Shown here: positions 44,600 through 56,202 of the stretch, one piece after another
How positions within the stretch are numbered: position 1 is the first letter of the stretch
Layout of the letters: every line of letters starts with the position of its first letter
Source: Cercophora sp. LCS_1
Lineage: Eukaryota > Ascomycota > Sordariomycetes > Sordariales > Lasiosphaeriaceae
Length of the DNA stretch: 64,000 nt
Assembly: GCA_036250225.1 (NCBI GenBank)
Contig: JAPZLL010000005.1
Span: forward strand, 1,116,001 to 1,180,000
Reading direction: 5' to 3'
Notes under the pieces: model-generated
What the model saw: the letters and a program-made list of their open reading frames with translations, nothing else
What the model was told of the DNA's origin: nothing
Database searches by the model: none
Made by a program: the position numbers and the translations under genes

Positions 44600-44643
44600 G
44601 ATTCATTCTAGTACGATGAAACAGGGCTGGACTTGGTGCTCTT

Positions 44644-44668
44644 TGTGTGTGTGTGTGTGTGTGTGTGT
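44644..44668. repeat. (TG)12 microsatellite
   Basis: A perfect TG run of about 12 units between the convergent stops of FMN1 and acuK. Confidence 0.95.
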
Positions 44669-44886
44669 TTGGGAGGCAAGCGATTGTGCAAAAGGTCAGG
44701 TAAACTTGATAGAATGCCGATTGATGTAAATGTTTGCGTGCTAACCAAGTGGTCTAAAAATCAGGTCGCACAAACAGACCAATATGGATATATATAAAAG
44801 GGAAGAACGAAAAAAGCAACATGTTCAAACTCCGACGCCCATGCCCATTTTTTACCATCCGAACCGTTTCCATGCTCCTCCCTGTC

Positions 44887-47062
44887 CTATACTGCCAGTT
44901 GGTTGTGGTTTCGGTAATAACACGGGAGAAACTATATCTTGTTAGTGGAGGCCCTTGCAAGGCGGTATGCGAGGCAGAGAGACTTGCATTCACAACAATC
45001 ATCATGGGTATATCAAACGTGTCCCTCTTGATCGTCCACGTGTAGCTACACTCTAGCTTTCCGTCTCTCTCCAGCTTGGAGATGCCGTGCTCACCGTCGA
45101 TTTTAGCCACCCGGTTACTCAGGATACTATTCCTCGTGTCCTTCTGGTGGCTATCATCTTGGGCGTCGGCAGCTCCTGCGCTCTCCATGGCTTCCTTTGT
45201 GCGGTATTTGAGAAGGCGGCACTTCCTCACCACCTTGCCGCGGCTGTTGTTGAAAGCCAGCTGTGCGTAATCTTCGTAAAAGTCAATGACGCTGTCGTCG
45301 TCCATGAGCTCAAAGAAAAAGACGGGCTGCTGTTGCTGCGGGCCCTCGGAGGCCTTGGCAGCGTCCATGCTCTTGAGCAGGGGTGTCGTCGACAGACCGG
45401 GTTTCCCGGTCGACGACGAGTTGGATGAGCTGGAAGGGTTGCCGCCAAAGTTGACGTTCAGGTTCGGCTGCTTGCCTAACAAGACTTCTTTTGTCCAGCC
45501 TGTGAGCGCTGTAAACTCCTTATTCACACCCGCCACCTCACCTGTCCGGCGACACGCCAGCGCCGGGCTCGAGCACTGGTGCATAAACTCTTCATACTCG
45601 AAGAGGGCTCGCTGGAAACTCTTCTCCATGAAGACTAGGTCTTGCCTGTTGAGCGTCTTGGTGCAGGATATGAACGACGGTCGGATCGTGGCCAGCGATT
45701 TGGCAATGCGGAAGACTTTCTCCCTGGAGAATCGGTTCTTCAGCATGTTGATCACCCGGTGAAAGCTCTCAACGTATGGAAATGGGTCCTTCACTGTCTC
45801 GTATATGTATGAAGGGTCGCGCTGCCGCTTCCCCAACAACGTCTGAGGCCCTATCCTCGCCATCGCCGGTGCCTTGGACTTTGGACGCACCACTGATGTC
45901 TGAGCGTTTGGCTGCGGAGCAGTGTAGTTGGAAATGGTAGGTGAGGTCTCGAGCCCCAGCGTAGTAGGCTGCGGGCTGTTGTTCTCGGTGCTCGGGCTTT
46001 GGAGGCTCTGAGGGCCGGCTGCGATGGCGTAGGCGTGGGGGAGCCCGTGTTGCAAGTTCCCTTGCGAGTATACGCCGTTGCCGTTCTGGTCCAGGCCGAG
46101 GAAGTCTGGTATCAATCCGCCCTCGTAGACGTTGTTGTCATACTGCTTGAGGCCGTTGAACACACCAGCACCCCCAAACACCTCGCCGCTGCCCTGGGAC
46201 ATGGAAGGATCTCGTGGTGGGGTCTCAGCGGCACCTGAAGACATGTGCCCGAGCATCCCAAACTCCATGGCGCCATACTGGCTGCCAAAGTTGAGACCTT
46301 CTAGGTTGAAGTTGAACAGGGCAGGGTTACTGGGGTCAAAAAGCGCTGGTGGGAAGTTGTTCATGGGACTGGAGACCTGAGCTACCATACCCATCGGCGC
46401 CCCGGGAGGTTGCTGGAACGTTGGAGACACGGGCGATTGTTGACTCCCGAACGGCATGCTCTCGGATATTGATCCCATTGGGGTCTGGGCCTGCGAGAAG
46501 ACTGGGTGCTGAGAAGGGTTGGATAGCGGGAAGAAGGACCCTACACTCGACGAGACCTCAGACCCCGTCTGAGACGGGTGTCGGTGGCCATTCGGCCTGA
46601 TAGTTTGTGCACTAGGATCGTAGTTGGGGCCTAGCACCGGCCTGAGTGCCTCTGGGGGAGCGTCGTGGAGATACTTGGCCTTCTTCCGGACGCCGTCCTG
46701 ACATTGCTCAGCCAGTCCGCGCTTTATACACCGCTGACAAGGCCTCTCATCCCCTGATGAATGTCAGCTTCTGGGGTCCCAAGCAAAGACGAACTGAAGG
46801 GAGGAAGCTTACCACAGGTGAGATGGGCCCGTTGGCAAGCGTAGCAAGCTCTCCGGGCCTTTTTCCTTCGGGGCCGCAGGGGATCCTTGGGGTCGTACTT
46901 CTTCTTGGTCTCGCCGTTGGCGTCGACGCCTTCGGTGAGATTCTGCTCAGTCATCTTGTCGTCCTCTTCTTTGGTGGGTCCGTCGGCGTCGTCGTACTCG
47001 TTCTCACTGTCAGACATGGCAGCCGAGACCTCTGCCTCAGCGGGCCCTGTGTCGTCCGGCAT
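44887..47062 (-). CDS. acuK: AcuK/ERT1-type gluconeogenesis activator
   Basis: Three exons, 47062-46813, 46753-44988 and 44931-44887, giving 686 residues. The Zn2Cys6 cluster is split by intron 1: KARRACYACQRAHLTCG joined to DERPCQRCIKRGLAEQC. RKKAKYLHDAPPEALRPVLG follows, a diagnostic AcuK/Ert1 sequence. A PAS domain sits in the C-terminal half (ALACRRTGEVAGVNKEFTAL, then GWTKEVLLG). The last intron uses a GC donor (AAT|GCAAGT) and joins FDIPMMIVVN to FLPC, restoring the conserved C-terminal motif of the family, then a short tail of 10 residues. Without that splice the frame reads through 70-odd unrelated residues. Family knowledge: AcuK with AcuM activates gluconeogenic genes such as PEP carboxykinase and fructose bisphosphatase, and in some species iron genes. 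Confident. Confidence 0.94.
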
Positions 47063-49771
47063 GGTTTATATGTAGTAATTCTGGTGGGCCAGAGATCTGG
47101 GGACGGCGCGGTAAATGCAGGACCCACACAGGTTCTCTGGGCTGCGGGCCCGCGGCCGACAGGGCGGGCCGTGGTCTGGTCCGTAATGGGGGTCAGGTCA
47201 AGGTACAAGGAGCAGAAGCCTCCCTGCAGCAATCCCACAGCGGTGGCACCGCACCAAGAGTGATGGACGCTGCAAGGCGCTGTTGCCGGGGCAGGCTCGA
47301 CAGCCGGCGGGGGAGGACGACAGCACAACGTGGCGTGCACTGGGCGCGTGGCGAGCTCCGTTGCGCCTCCAATCTCGACACAGAGGGGCGCTGATGCTGC
47401 TGCTGCCGGCTAGGGACAAGGCGCGCAGGTAGGCAGGCAGACAGGGCGGAAGCGTATGTGGCCAGGAGCACTCCCACTCACTCAGGGCCGCCGGTCCAGG
47501 TCCAGGTCGCTGTCCAAGAAAGCTGTCGGCTTCCGCAATATGGGATGATGATCCTCCTCCACGACACGACCGACCGCCCAGCTGACGAGGCCCGATACAC
47601 AGCGGACAACGGGCTGTCTCGTATTTCCAGCACGTTCGAGGCACGCAGGCCAATGGGCTCGGAGCCGGGCTCGCTGGGGGCGTCCCTGTGCGACGGTGCG
47701 AACGCGGTGAGCGGAACAATCGAGAGCTGGTGTCGACGGCGGAGAGAGAGCAACGTCGAGCGTCGAGCGCGTAGGGTCACGCGTGCAGCGGATAAAGCAC
47801 TTCACACCATCCGGCGACGTCTTGCGCACTGGGGACGAAGGAGGGTTCAGAACGATGGTGATAGGAAGCTTGCGGCTGCAGCTATCCGTTGCTCGATGCT
47901 TGCCTGCACTTGGTGGCGCCTCGCGGCTTGAGGACCTCTTTCTGCTCGCTTCTCTCGACACACTGTGTGCGATTGGGTGACCGGGGCGGATGCGGGACCG
48001 TCGAGGCGTCGTGGGCGAAGGACAGCGATGGTGTTAGGCAATGGCGTTTGGCGGCTCTGTGTAAGTATCTGGCTCCCCGGAGACTCGACCTCCCCTCACC
48101 CCTCGCGTTTGTCGGTGTGTCGCCAGCGCGGGCCGCCGTCGTCGAGTCGCAATGCAATGCAATTGGGGGCTGGGCCGACGCGGGCGGAGGTGAGCTGCCG
48201 GCGACAGGCCTGATGGGGGGAACTGCTGAAGATCTGTCAAGGTGGGGTGAAAATAATCAACGCCCACCGCGGTCCGCCAACCTTGGTAGGTCTTTGGTGC
48301 GAGCGGATAACAAGAGGCACTGTGCGGCAGAGGACACCCAATTGGCAATTGCCTCTGAGACGTTTGCTCGTCGCAGATTGGTGGCCCAACGGCGTAAACT
48401 CTAAAGACGTCAAGGTCGGTTGCGGGGTTTTTTTTATCTCTCGACAACAGGCCGGACGGCAACCTCAGCATGCTGCGGTTGCTTATGTGCAATGCGCAAC
48501 GGCGTGCAAGGAGCTCTCTTGCCGAGCAGCCCTGCTCACCTCGGTGCGTGCGGCTCCAGAGCGGCCAGGTGGGAGAGCAGCGGAGACCCAAAAAGGGGAA
48601 GCCAAGCAGCGCGCGCAGCCAGTCACAGTGCAGGGAGCAGTCCTTGCACACACGTCCTTGCCGGGCTGCTTGGCTGGCAAGCTGGCTGGCTGGATCTCAA
48701 CCATTGCACGTCAACCGTCCGGGTTGTCGTCAGCGTGGAGGTGTGCACACATACGATTTGTTTGCTTCAATATTGCTGCAGTATTTGCTTCTTCCTGGCC
48801 GTCAATGCCATGCAGGAACACCCCCAACCCCCCCTTTCCTCGCATTTCGTCATCTGCGTGGGAGAAGGCCAGCTGAAGCCCGCGTCGACGCCCGCGACGC
48901 CCTCTCAACTTGACAAGAAGGCAAAACCTTAGTTGGCCAATGTCTTGCAAACTGAGACCGGTGACCCATCGATGGCCCGCTAGCAGTCTGTCACAGCGAG
49001 CTTGTTCCCGCGCGAGGCGTCACTCGTCGGGGATTGGCGTCGCGTTGTTTTTCTTCTGCAACATGCCGTTCTATATCTCTGCCTAGATGCGGGAGGAGGC
49101 ATGCCGCAAAGCAAGCTGTCAGTGGTCGAGCCCTCGGCCACGGCGGCTGCTCGGCGCCCAGCAAGTGTTGGTCTCGCTGGAGCACTTCCGCCTCGGCTTG
49201 ACAGACCACGGCCCGTCAGGGGTGCATAGGAAGGAATTGTCCGGCATCTCGCGCACCACAAGCTGCTGCGCGCCGTCAACCAAGCCCCGATCTCAGCACC
49301 AGCATCGCCGGCTTCATGTCGCCCGCCAGGGTCACTATCCGTCGGCTCTCGTCTCAGGGGGAAACATGAGTCGGGCACCAATGCGACCAACTGCAGCCTC
49401 TGCTGTTTCCCCTTCACCGCCGCCTATCGCGAATCATCACGAATCTCCTGCCCGGGGTGTCCACCGACCTCTGTCCAAAGATCGCCTTGTCATCGCCAGG
49501 AAGCACTTTGTTGCCCGCTCAACTTTGCCCGGATGCAGATCAGATCGACCTCCCGCTTGGTCAGAGCAAGACAGCACGGCAGCCACGACTCTCCTCCTTC
49601 ACTCACTCACCCACCCCGCACTGTGGACGCACTTTGGCAACCAGCTCGTCCGGGGTATTTGATCGGTGGTCATCTCGACCTGCAGCCAGGCTGCGTTTCT
49701 TCAAGCTCGATTGGATCTGTTTCAGGCGGGACGGTTGCTCCCTCTTTTGCTCCACCTCGATGTGCCCCCAC
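47063..49771. promoter_or_regulatory. 2.7-kb upstream region of acuK
   Basis: No gene is supported. The stretch is GC-rich with open frames in all phases overlapping each other. These frames are rich in Arg, Ser, Cys and Pro and lack domains. Simple CTGG/GCTGG repeats occur at about 48660-48690. A long regulatory region and leader for acuK is the simplest reading; the end near 49771 holds the 3' untranslated region of the MFS gene. Confidence 0.45.
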
Positions 49772-52105
49772 CTACGAGGATGTCGCAAACCTGCTCTTTG
49801 CTCGTATTCTCTCGCCGTACTTGAAGAAGAGGTACGGGAACGGCAACATGGCCAGCGTCAGGAAGGCCAGCAACCCTGTCGCCCACTGATAGCCCAGCTT
49901 CTCGTACATCTGGATGCCAAAGAGCGGAAAGGCAGCTGTGAGGACCCAACGTGTCAGAATTAGCAACAGGGCGGAAGGCAGAGACGTCGCACGGGGAGGG
50001 TCCAGCTGGACGCCCAAGGCCCCTTTGTGCCACCGAGTCGAGGCATTACGTACCGCCAAATGAGCACCTCACAAGGGCGTTGCCAGCGAGGGCGCTGGCA
50101 GCGTAGCGCGGATATGCGTCCACCTAACAATATTGGTCAGCACAGCATTCGCATCTTGTCCAATCCAGGCGCTCCAGCAAGGGCAATGTGGTTGCAACTA
50201 TATCTGTGCGCCCACCCCTGGCCTTTGGAGGCTCGAGACTGGTCGGGACGTGACACTCACAAGAAAGGTAAATATTCCGGTGAATGCGAGCATCATGCTG
50301 CAGAGCGACGCCAGCGGTTAGCTGCATGGCACACGCAGAAGCAGGGCATGCGAGATCACAGGACGCCGGGCAGTCAGGGCGCAGGACTCGAGGCAAACAG
50401 CCCGCCCTGTTGTCCGCCGACTCGACGTGGATAAGGTGAGTGAGTGCGAAGAGCACGGCCACCATCGAGCCGCTGTCAGGCAAGCCCGGCAGACCCGTCC
50501 TCGGTATCTCCCCGCAAAATGACAAGTGATAGAAAGAGAGGCTCAAAACTCACCCAATGCCGTACACTCCGGATCCGACAATCGGCACGATCCAGTGGAT
50601 CGAGGGATACGTGGTGAAGCCAAACCAAAACAAACCCCCCGTGATTAGGGGAGCTGCAACAATCACCATGGGCAACTGGTCCTCAGGTTCCTCACGGCCC
50701 CGCTTCTCGGCGAGCCGGTTCCGAACACGGACCCAAATCGGCGAAGTCAGCGCGGCAAGCGGTATCGAAATGAGCAACCCCATGAAGCTTAGCCCAACCT
50801 GCCAGAGGTTGAAGCCGTGGTTAGTCGAAAAAATCAGGGGAAAGGCCCCGAAGAAGAGATAAAGCAAGCCCAGCAACATGGCCGAGTAGATATCGAGGAT
50901 GAGGCACATAGGCTCAAAGAACAAGATCTGAAGCGGCCGAAGAAGGGCATGTTTCAACGCCGTGAGAACGGACCGAGACGTCTTGTCGAGAGGCGCAAAG
51001 TATCCGTCATCTTTGGTCTCTTTTCTCAGCTTGCGCGCCTTTTGTGCCAGCAGCACCGGATCTAACTTGTCAGTTCGACTCGGAAACAACCGGTGATGTA
51101 CTCACGGTACGTCTCCGGGACCAAGAAGTACAAGCTGGCAATGACCACAACACTCTCAATCAAAATGATGTAGTGCGTCCAGCGCCATGACACAAAACTA
51201 TTTGTCAGCCCTCCAATCAGCGGACCAGTCGACGGCCCTAGGAACGGCGCCGTGGTGAAGATTGCCATGGGCGCCTGCATCTCGTCACGAGCGAACAGGT
51301 CCCCCACAGTCCCCCCTGACACGGAGAGAAACGCAGAGCCAGCAAGACCTTGGAAGAAGCGGACTACAATCATGGTCTGGATGTTTTGCGCCACCGCCGA
51401 GGGGATGAGAAAGATCATAAAGACGGTAAAGGCAGCGAGGTAGATGGGGCGGCGTCCGTAGAACTCTGCCAGGGGAGACCAAAATGGTCCCAGCGCGATG
51501 CCGAGAACAAAGGTCGACAGGCCAATGGTGGCAACGAGTCGCGAGCTGCCGAATTCCTCGTTCATCTGGGCGTATGTGGCTGTGTATACCGCCGAGGCGT
51601 TGGTCACGCAGAAGGAGCCGAACGACGTGATGCCAATGATGGTCCATTTCTTCCACTTGGGCATGTTTCGTGGGTTGCACGGATCTAGTTCTCCGTCCCA
51701 GGTGACTTCATAGGGATCCTTTTCAGGCATTGGCTCGGGGGCTTCGCTGCTGGGGTTCTCAGCGTCGTCGATCAGGTCGTCGCAGCCGTAGCCGTTGTTG
51801 GAGAGCTCGCGCCGGAGACTGCCGGTTCTTGTGGTCTCGCGACTGGCGCGGCGGTTCGATGCTGCGCGGATGGGCTCGAATATGGAGTTCTGGTCTGAAG
51901 ACGAGCTGTTGGGAGATGTGCTCTTCTCGGAGGGGCTCCTCCCTCTTTCATGGTCTTTTTGTTTTTCCATGTCGACTGTTGTTCCTTCCATTCGCGGGTT
52001 TCGTCCAGTCATGTTGCTGGGCTGGCTCCTGCTCGATACAGGGACCGCAGCCAACGTGGCCGTCAAGGTGTTTGTTTGTCGTTTCCTCACAAGACTGTCC
52101 GTCAT
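49772..52105 (-). CDS. MFS transporter, DHA1 (polyamine/multidrug-type)
   Basis: Five exons: 52105-51106, 51061-50554, 50297-50261, 50123-50054 and 49935-49772, giving 592 residues. The first 145 residues are hydrophilic and Ser/Arg-rich. The family signature WDGELDPCNPRNMPKWKK then precedes TM1. Motif A follows TM2 (SPLAEFYGRRPIY), and GGTVGDLFARDEMQAPMAIF and TAPFLGPSTGPLIGGL are typical DHA1 elements. The second half contains FGAFPLIFSTNHGFN, and the short exons supply MMLAFTGIFTFL and VDAYPRYAASALAGNALVRC. The end is AAFPLFGIQMYEKLGYQWAT to a basic SRFATSS. Twelve membrane segments are expected. The substrate is unknown; relatives export polyamines, drugs or metabolites. The start could be a later in-frame ATG. 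Confidence 0.92.
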
Positions 52106-53151
52106 GTAGTTTAGATCCCGGGCGTTCTTTTCGTTTTGCTCAAAGTCTAGGACGTCACCAGGTTGAGTTGCAACAACTAAGCGGTTAACGTTTCGTTTTT
52201 TTTTTTTTTTTTTGGTGGTTTGGTTTTCTTGTTGGTCACCGTCACATCGAGGGACGTTTCTCTTTTATTATCTCCTAACGCGTGCGAACCCACTCAAAGC
52301 GTGGGGATATATGTAATGGGCATATGGGGCAAAGGGGAAACGGGCACTTGTGCTGAGGTATAGGGGACAAGGGTCCAAGTTGCAGATTACCCGCTTTGCA
52401 ACGAACAACAAACCTCCGCTGTTCGCTGGTATGTGTGTACGGTATGCATGATCTCTTCCCTCTCCCACGGCGGTGCCGGCTGGCTAGCTGCAAGACGTCA
52501 CCACCAAGGCCGAACTTTTTCTGCGGATCTAATTGGATTATTCGGGTTCAAGTTCAACCTCGCGGACAAATATCGCCACCCCTCAATGACAAAGCCTTTT
52601 GTGCCCAATAAAACGTTTCCTGAAAATCCCTGCGGCAAACATGTTCGGTAAGCCGGCGGGAATAATCTGGGCAAAGCGACACTAGAAAAAATATCACATG
52701 GGCGCAATTTGCAACCAAGCTTCCCCGGACCGGCGCGATAACGGCGAAGACGCGAGCTCTTTAGTCACACACCAAACAGATTGCAGTGTGGGGATGTGGA
52801 GGAGGTCGGAAGAGCTGACCCGGAGCATTTGCCAGAACGGATGGCGGCTGCGGCCGATTTGCGGGTCTGGTTTTCGGGGTTAAAGGGGCCGGGAAGGTTT
52901 GCTTTTCGGCGGATTCGCCGGGGTCGGTTGGTCATCAACAACGTTGTGATTAAAATATGTGCGCGTCTCTTCTATCGGTACCGTTCATATGTATGCAAGC
53001 AAAACAGCCTCTCATCCATGCAATGCGTGTATGTATATCCTCCCTCCTACCTCTAATGCAAATCAGCCAGTTGGTGAGTCGTTCATGATGTCGCCATTCA
53101 TATGCTCCCCCAACCAAGCCCTGTTTACCTAGGACATGTAATGTCGCTCGC
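52106..53151. other. MFS promoter and exgD 3' region
   Basis: 1.05 kb between two minus-strand genes. A T18 run at 52196-52213 (poly-A on the coding strand, about 90 bp before the MFS ATG) is a likely nucleosome-excluding promoter element. Nothing else is supported. Confidence 0.45.
52196..52213. repeat. poly(dA:dT) tract
   Basis: Eighteen consecutive T on the plus strand, just upstream of the MFS transporter start. Confidence 0.9.
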
Positions 53152-55601
53152 TCAATACGCCTCGGACAGGCCCTTGAAATCGGGTATTGGGCTGTCACAG
53201 TCAAACTCCCTGTCGTATGCCTTGGCCGGCAACACGCCGGCGGCAAGGCCCTTCTTGTAACTCCATTGTGGTCTGTGATATGTAAGCGATTTGTTTTGGC
53301 GTAAAGGGGGAAAGGGGGAGACCTACGCATCCTCGGTGTCCCAAACCCAATAAAACCAACCCCAGCCCTTTTCAAAACTCGACATCTGCGCCTCAGCGAA
53401 CATGCTCAAGAATTTCTTGTACTCGCTGCTCCATTGACTGGCCGGCGCATTCGCCGGACCGCAGTCACATCTGCTGTCCTGGAGCGGACACCTCGGCGTC
53501 GTGACATCGGTGGTAGCGTTGCCCGTGATGAGTGTGCCCGTCCAACGATTGCCGTACCCAACATTGGTCAGATGGCGTGTGCAGTCGGTATCGGCTTGCG
53601 ACCATTCGGCCACGAGCGTGGGGCCGTAGCCGGTGGCGCGGTTCATGCTCTGCATCGTCTGCTCGGTCCAGCCGACGCAGGCGTACCGCACCTTTTCCGA
53701 GTGGTTGAAGACAATCTGGTTGGTGTTAAAGATGACATATTGGTGCACGTCGAGCGCCGCGTTGTCTAGGCCTTGTAGCTCGCCCTGCCAGTTGTGCAGG
53801 CCGCGGAAGCCGTCGCCAAAGACGGTGATGGCATCGACGCCGTTCTTGCGGACGAGGTTGTGCGTGGTTTCAGTCCATGAGAGCACAGCTTGCGAGGACA
53901 GAAAGGTCATCTTGGGCTCGTTGGCCAGGCCATAGTGGCTGATGATGTTGCGGTAGCGAGGCTGGGCGAAGAATTTGGAAAGGCGGTCGTGGACATCGAT
54001 CGAGCGTTGGCCGTTGCGATCGCCGTCGGTGCCGTTGAGCCAGCCGATGGCGCCGAGTCTACCGCTGTGGTTCCATCCGTTCTGGCTGCCCGGTAGCCCA
54101 TGCAAGTCCAGGTTGACTCGCAGCCCGTACTTGCGACACCACTCGATGCCACGCAGGAGGTAGCGCCACGAGGTGCGGAAGACATAGGGGTCGCCTTCGT
54201 ACGTTTCAACCGCCCAGTAGGAAAAGGGGATGCGTACGTGGTCGAGACCAGCGTCTGCGATCTCCTTGAAGGACTGCTCTGTGATGAAGGTTGCATAGTG
54301 TTTCTCGAGAATGCCCTCGCAGCGTGCGCCGAGGTACTTGCATAGCGTGTACTCATCGACGATGCCCAGACGGCTATCATGCTGAAAAAGCGAGGGAGTG
54401 ATGAAAGGCTCGATGGAGAGCCACCCGCCAACGTTGACGCCGCGGGCTGGCCGCTTTGCGTAGTCGCCCCAGGGTTGACCGATGGCCGGTACTCGGTCGT
54501 TCGCCTTCTTCGAGTCGTCCCACTTACTGAACAGCCCCATTACAGGAAGGCCGCCTACCATCTCGTCGGTGTACGTGAGATTGAAATCAGACGTATCTGC
54601 CCAGACAAACGGATTCAACCAGGACGGCGCACCTTCCGGTATGCTTTTTGGGTCTACATCGTCGAGACCGGACTTGCTTCCTCCATCGTCGCCGCCATCC
54701 TCTTCATCTTCGGGTGCGTTTTTCTTGCTGACCACAACTGCAAGAACGATGATGAGGATGATGACCAAAACGATTCCGATGCCAATCATGATCCCTGAGC
54801 TGTTAGCGATAACATCCCATCGGGTCCGGTGTACTTACGTAGTTTCTTTTTCTTTTTCCTCACAGCCTCTTCATCCATGTACTCCGTCTTTTCCTTCTCC
54901 ACGCTGTCGTATCCGAGACTCCCCGCACCACCTCTCAGGCCCTTGCTTCCCTTTCCCCTCCCCTCCTCCAACACCGCCCCGCTGACAACCCTCTTCTTTC
55001 CCCTCTGCTCATCTCGTTTACTCCGCCTCCTATCATCGTAACTATCATAGTCATGATCCGCATCCGCAACCTCACGATACCCTTCGCCTCGCTTCCTCCT
55101 CGCCTTGCGGTATTCATACTCCTCCCTCTCTCGCTCCCTCTCCCTCTCTCTTTCCCTACGCCCCTCCTCCCCCCTAGCTCTTGACTCTCTTCTCCTGTCT
55201 TCGTCGCCTCTTGGTCGGGACTCCCGCTTGGCCTCGCCTCCTCTCGACTCCCTCCGTTCCCTAGCCTGCATCCTCTCCCGCTCACGCTCAACTTCGCGCT
55301 CCCACTCCCTATCTCTTTCCTGTTCCCTCTCCTTTGCTCGTGCCCTTTCTCTCTCGCGCTCTTCCCGCGGCGAATCAACGCTCCGGTGCTGGGCGCTTGC
55401 GCTCCGCCGCCGCACATTGTCCTTATTCAGCTGGGCGAGCGCCGCGGCGGAGAGCATGCCCCGCGACCCGGAGTGGTCATCGGAAGTGGAGGTCGAGTTC
55501 GTGTGCGCATGCCGGGGGGTGGAGCTGGAGGAGCGCTTCTTGTGGTGGTTGTTTGACGAGGATTCGCGCCGGCGACGGCGTTCGGGGTTGTGGTCGGCCA
55601 T
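53152..55601 (-). CDS. exgD: membrane-anchored glucan 1,3-beta-glucosidase D
   Basis: Three exons, 55601-54839, 54794-53327 and 53272-53152, giving 783 residues. A cytoplasmic N-terminal tail of about 255 residues is extraordinarily rich in Arg/Glu (RE/ER repeats). A single membrane segment at about 256-277 (MIGIGIVLVIILIIVLAVVV) makes it a type II membrane protein. The extracellular GH5 domain starts after an acidic stalk: KRPARGVNVGGWLSIEPFIT, DHVRIPFSYWAVE, NLDLHGLPGSQNG, the acid/base GLANEPKMTF and the nucleophile region VAEWSQADTDC. The last exon supplies APQWSYKKGLAAGVLP and the C-terminus. Family knowledge: ExgD-type exo-1,3-beta-glucanases remodel or degrade cell-wall beta-glucan. 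Length and layout match Aspergillus exgD. Divergent from BCKDH E1-beta. Confidence 0.95.
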
Positions 55602-56202
55602 TGAAATGTTGTATTATTACCGATATTGTGTGGGTTATTAATGCGACTGTGAATGCATCGTGGAATGTAGAATGGCTGAAGTGTGGGTTCGCGATTGAAG
55701 AAAGTCGGGCGCAGAGCTATTGTGCTTGTTGCGCTTGCTCCGCCCAGTTGGTTGGCTAGTTGGCAGACTGGGCGTGCAAGTAAAGATGCTATTGTTGGCT
55801 GGGCAACCGCCAACCCAACCTGGCAGCGGCGGCCGCCAACCCCTTGGATTACGTCACGAGAGCTCTATTGTCAACAATCTTGATGGGTTCGATTGATCGG
55901 ATGAAAGAAACCATTTTCATCGAGAGAGTTGTTATCGCGTTTTCCGTCCGACTCCGGTGGTCCCAGGAATCGAAGTTCCCCAAATTTTAGGCGGAAGTGA
56001 AGCGTGCCTGCATGCCGGGCCCGAGCGGTTGTGACACGGCCGAGACCACCCCTGCCAATTGACTTCCCGGCCATCGTGTAAGCCGTTGCAAGCCGTGCCT
56101 CAGCGTCATCCCTCTAAACCACCACCTCCTTCAACCTCGACCACCCCTTCATCCAACAATGCTTCCTCTCTTCTCAGAGTTGCAAACACCTCCCCATCCA
56201 AA
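55602..56202. promoter_or_regulatory. divergent promoter exgD / BCKDH E1-beta
   Basis: 601 bp between divergent starts. The CCAACC-rich patch at 55808-55840 and the C/T-rich leader before 56203 are the only visible features. Confidence 0.4.

Noticed and set aside
48034..48876. overlapping 200-codon ORFs on both strands upstream of acuK
   Set aside because: GC-rich DNA with long chance frames in several phases; Cys/Arg/Pro-rich products without domains.
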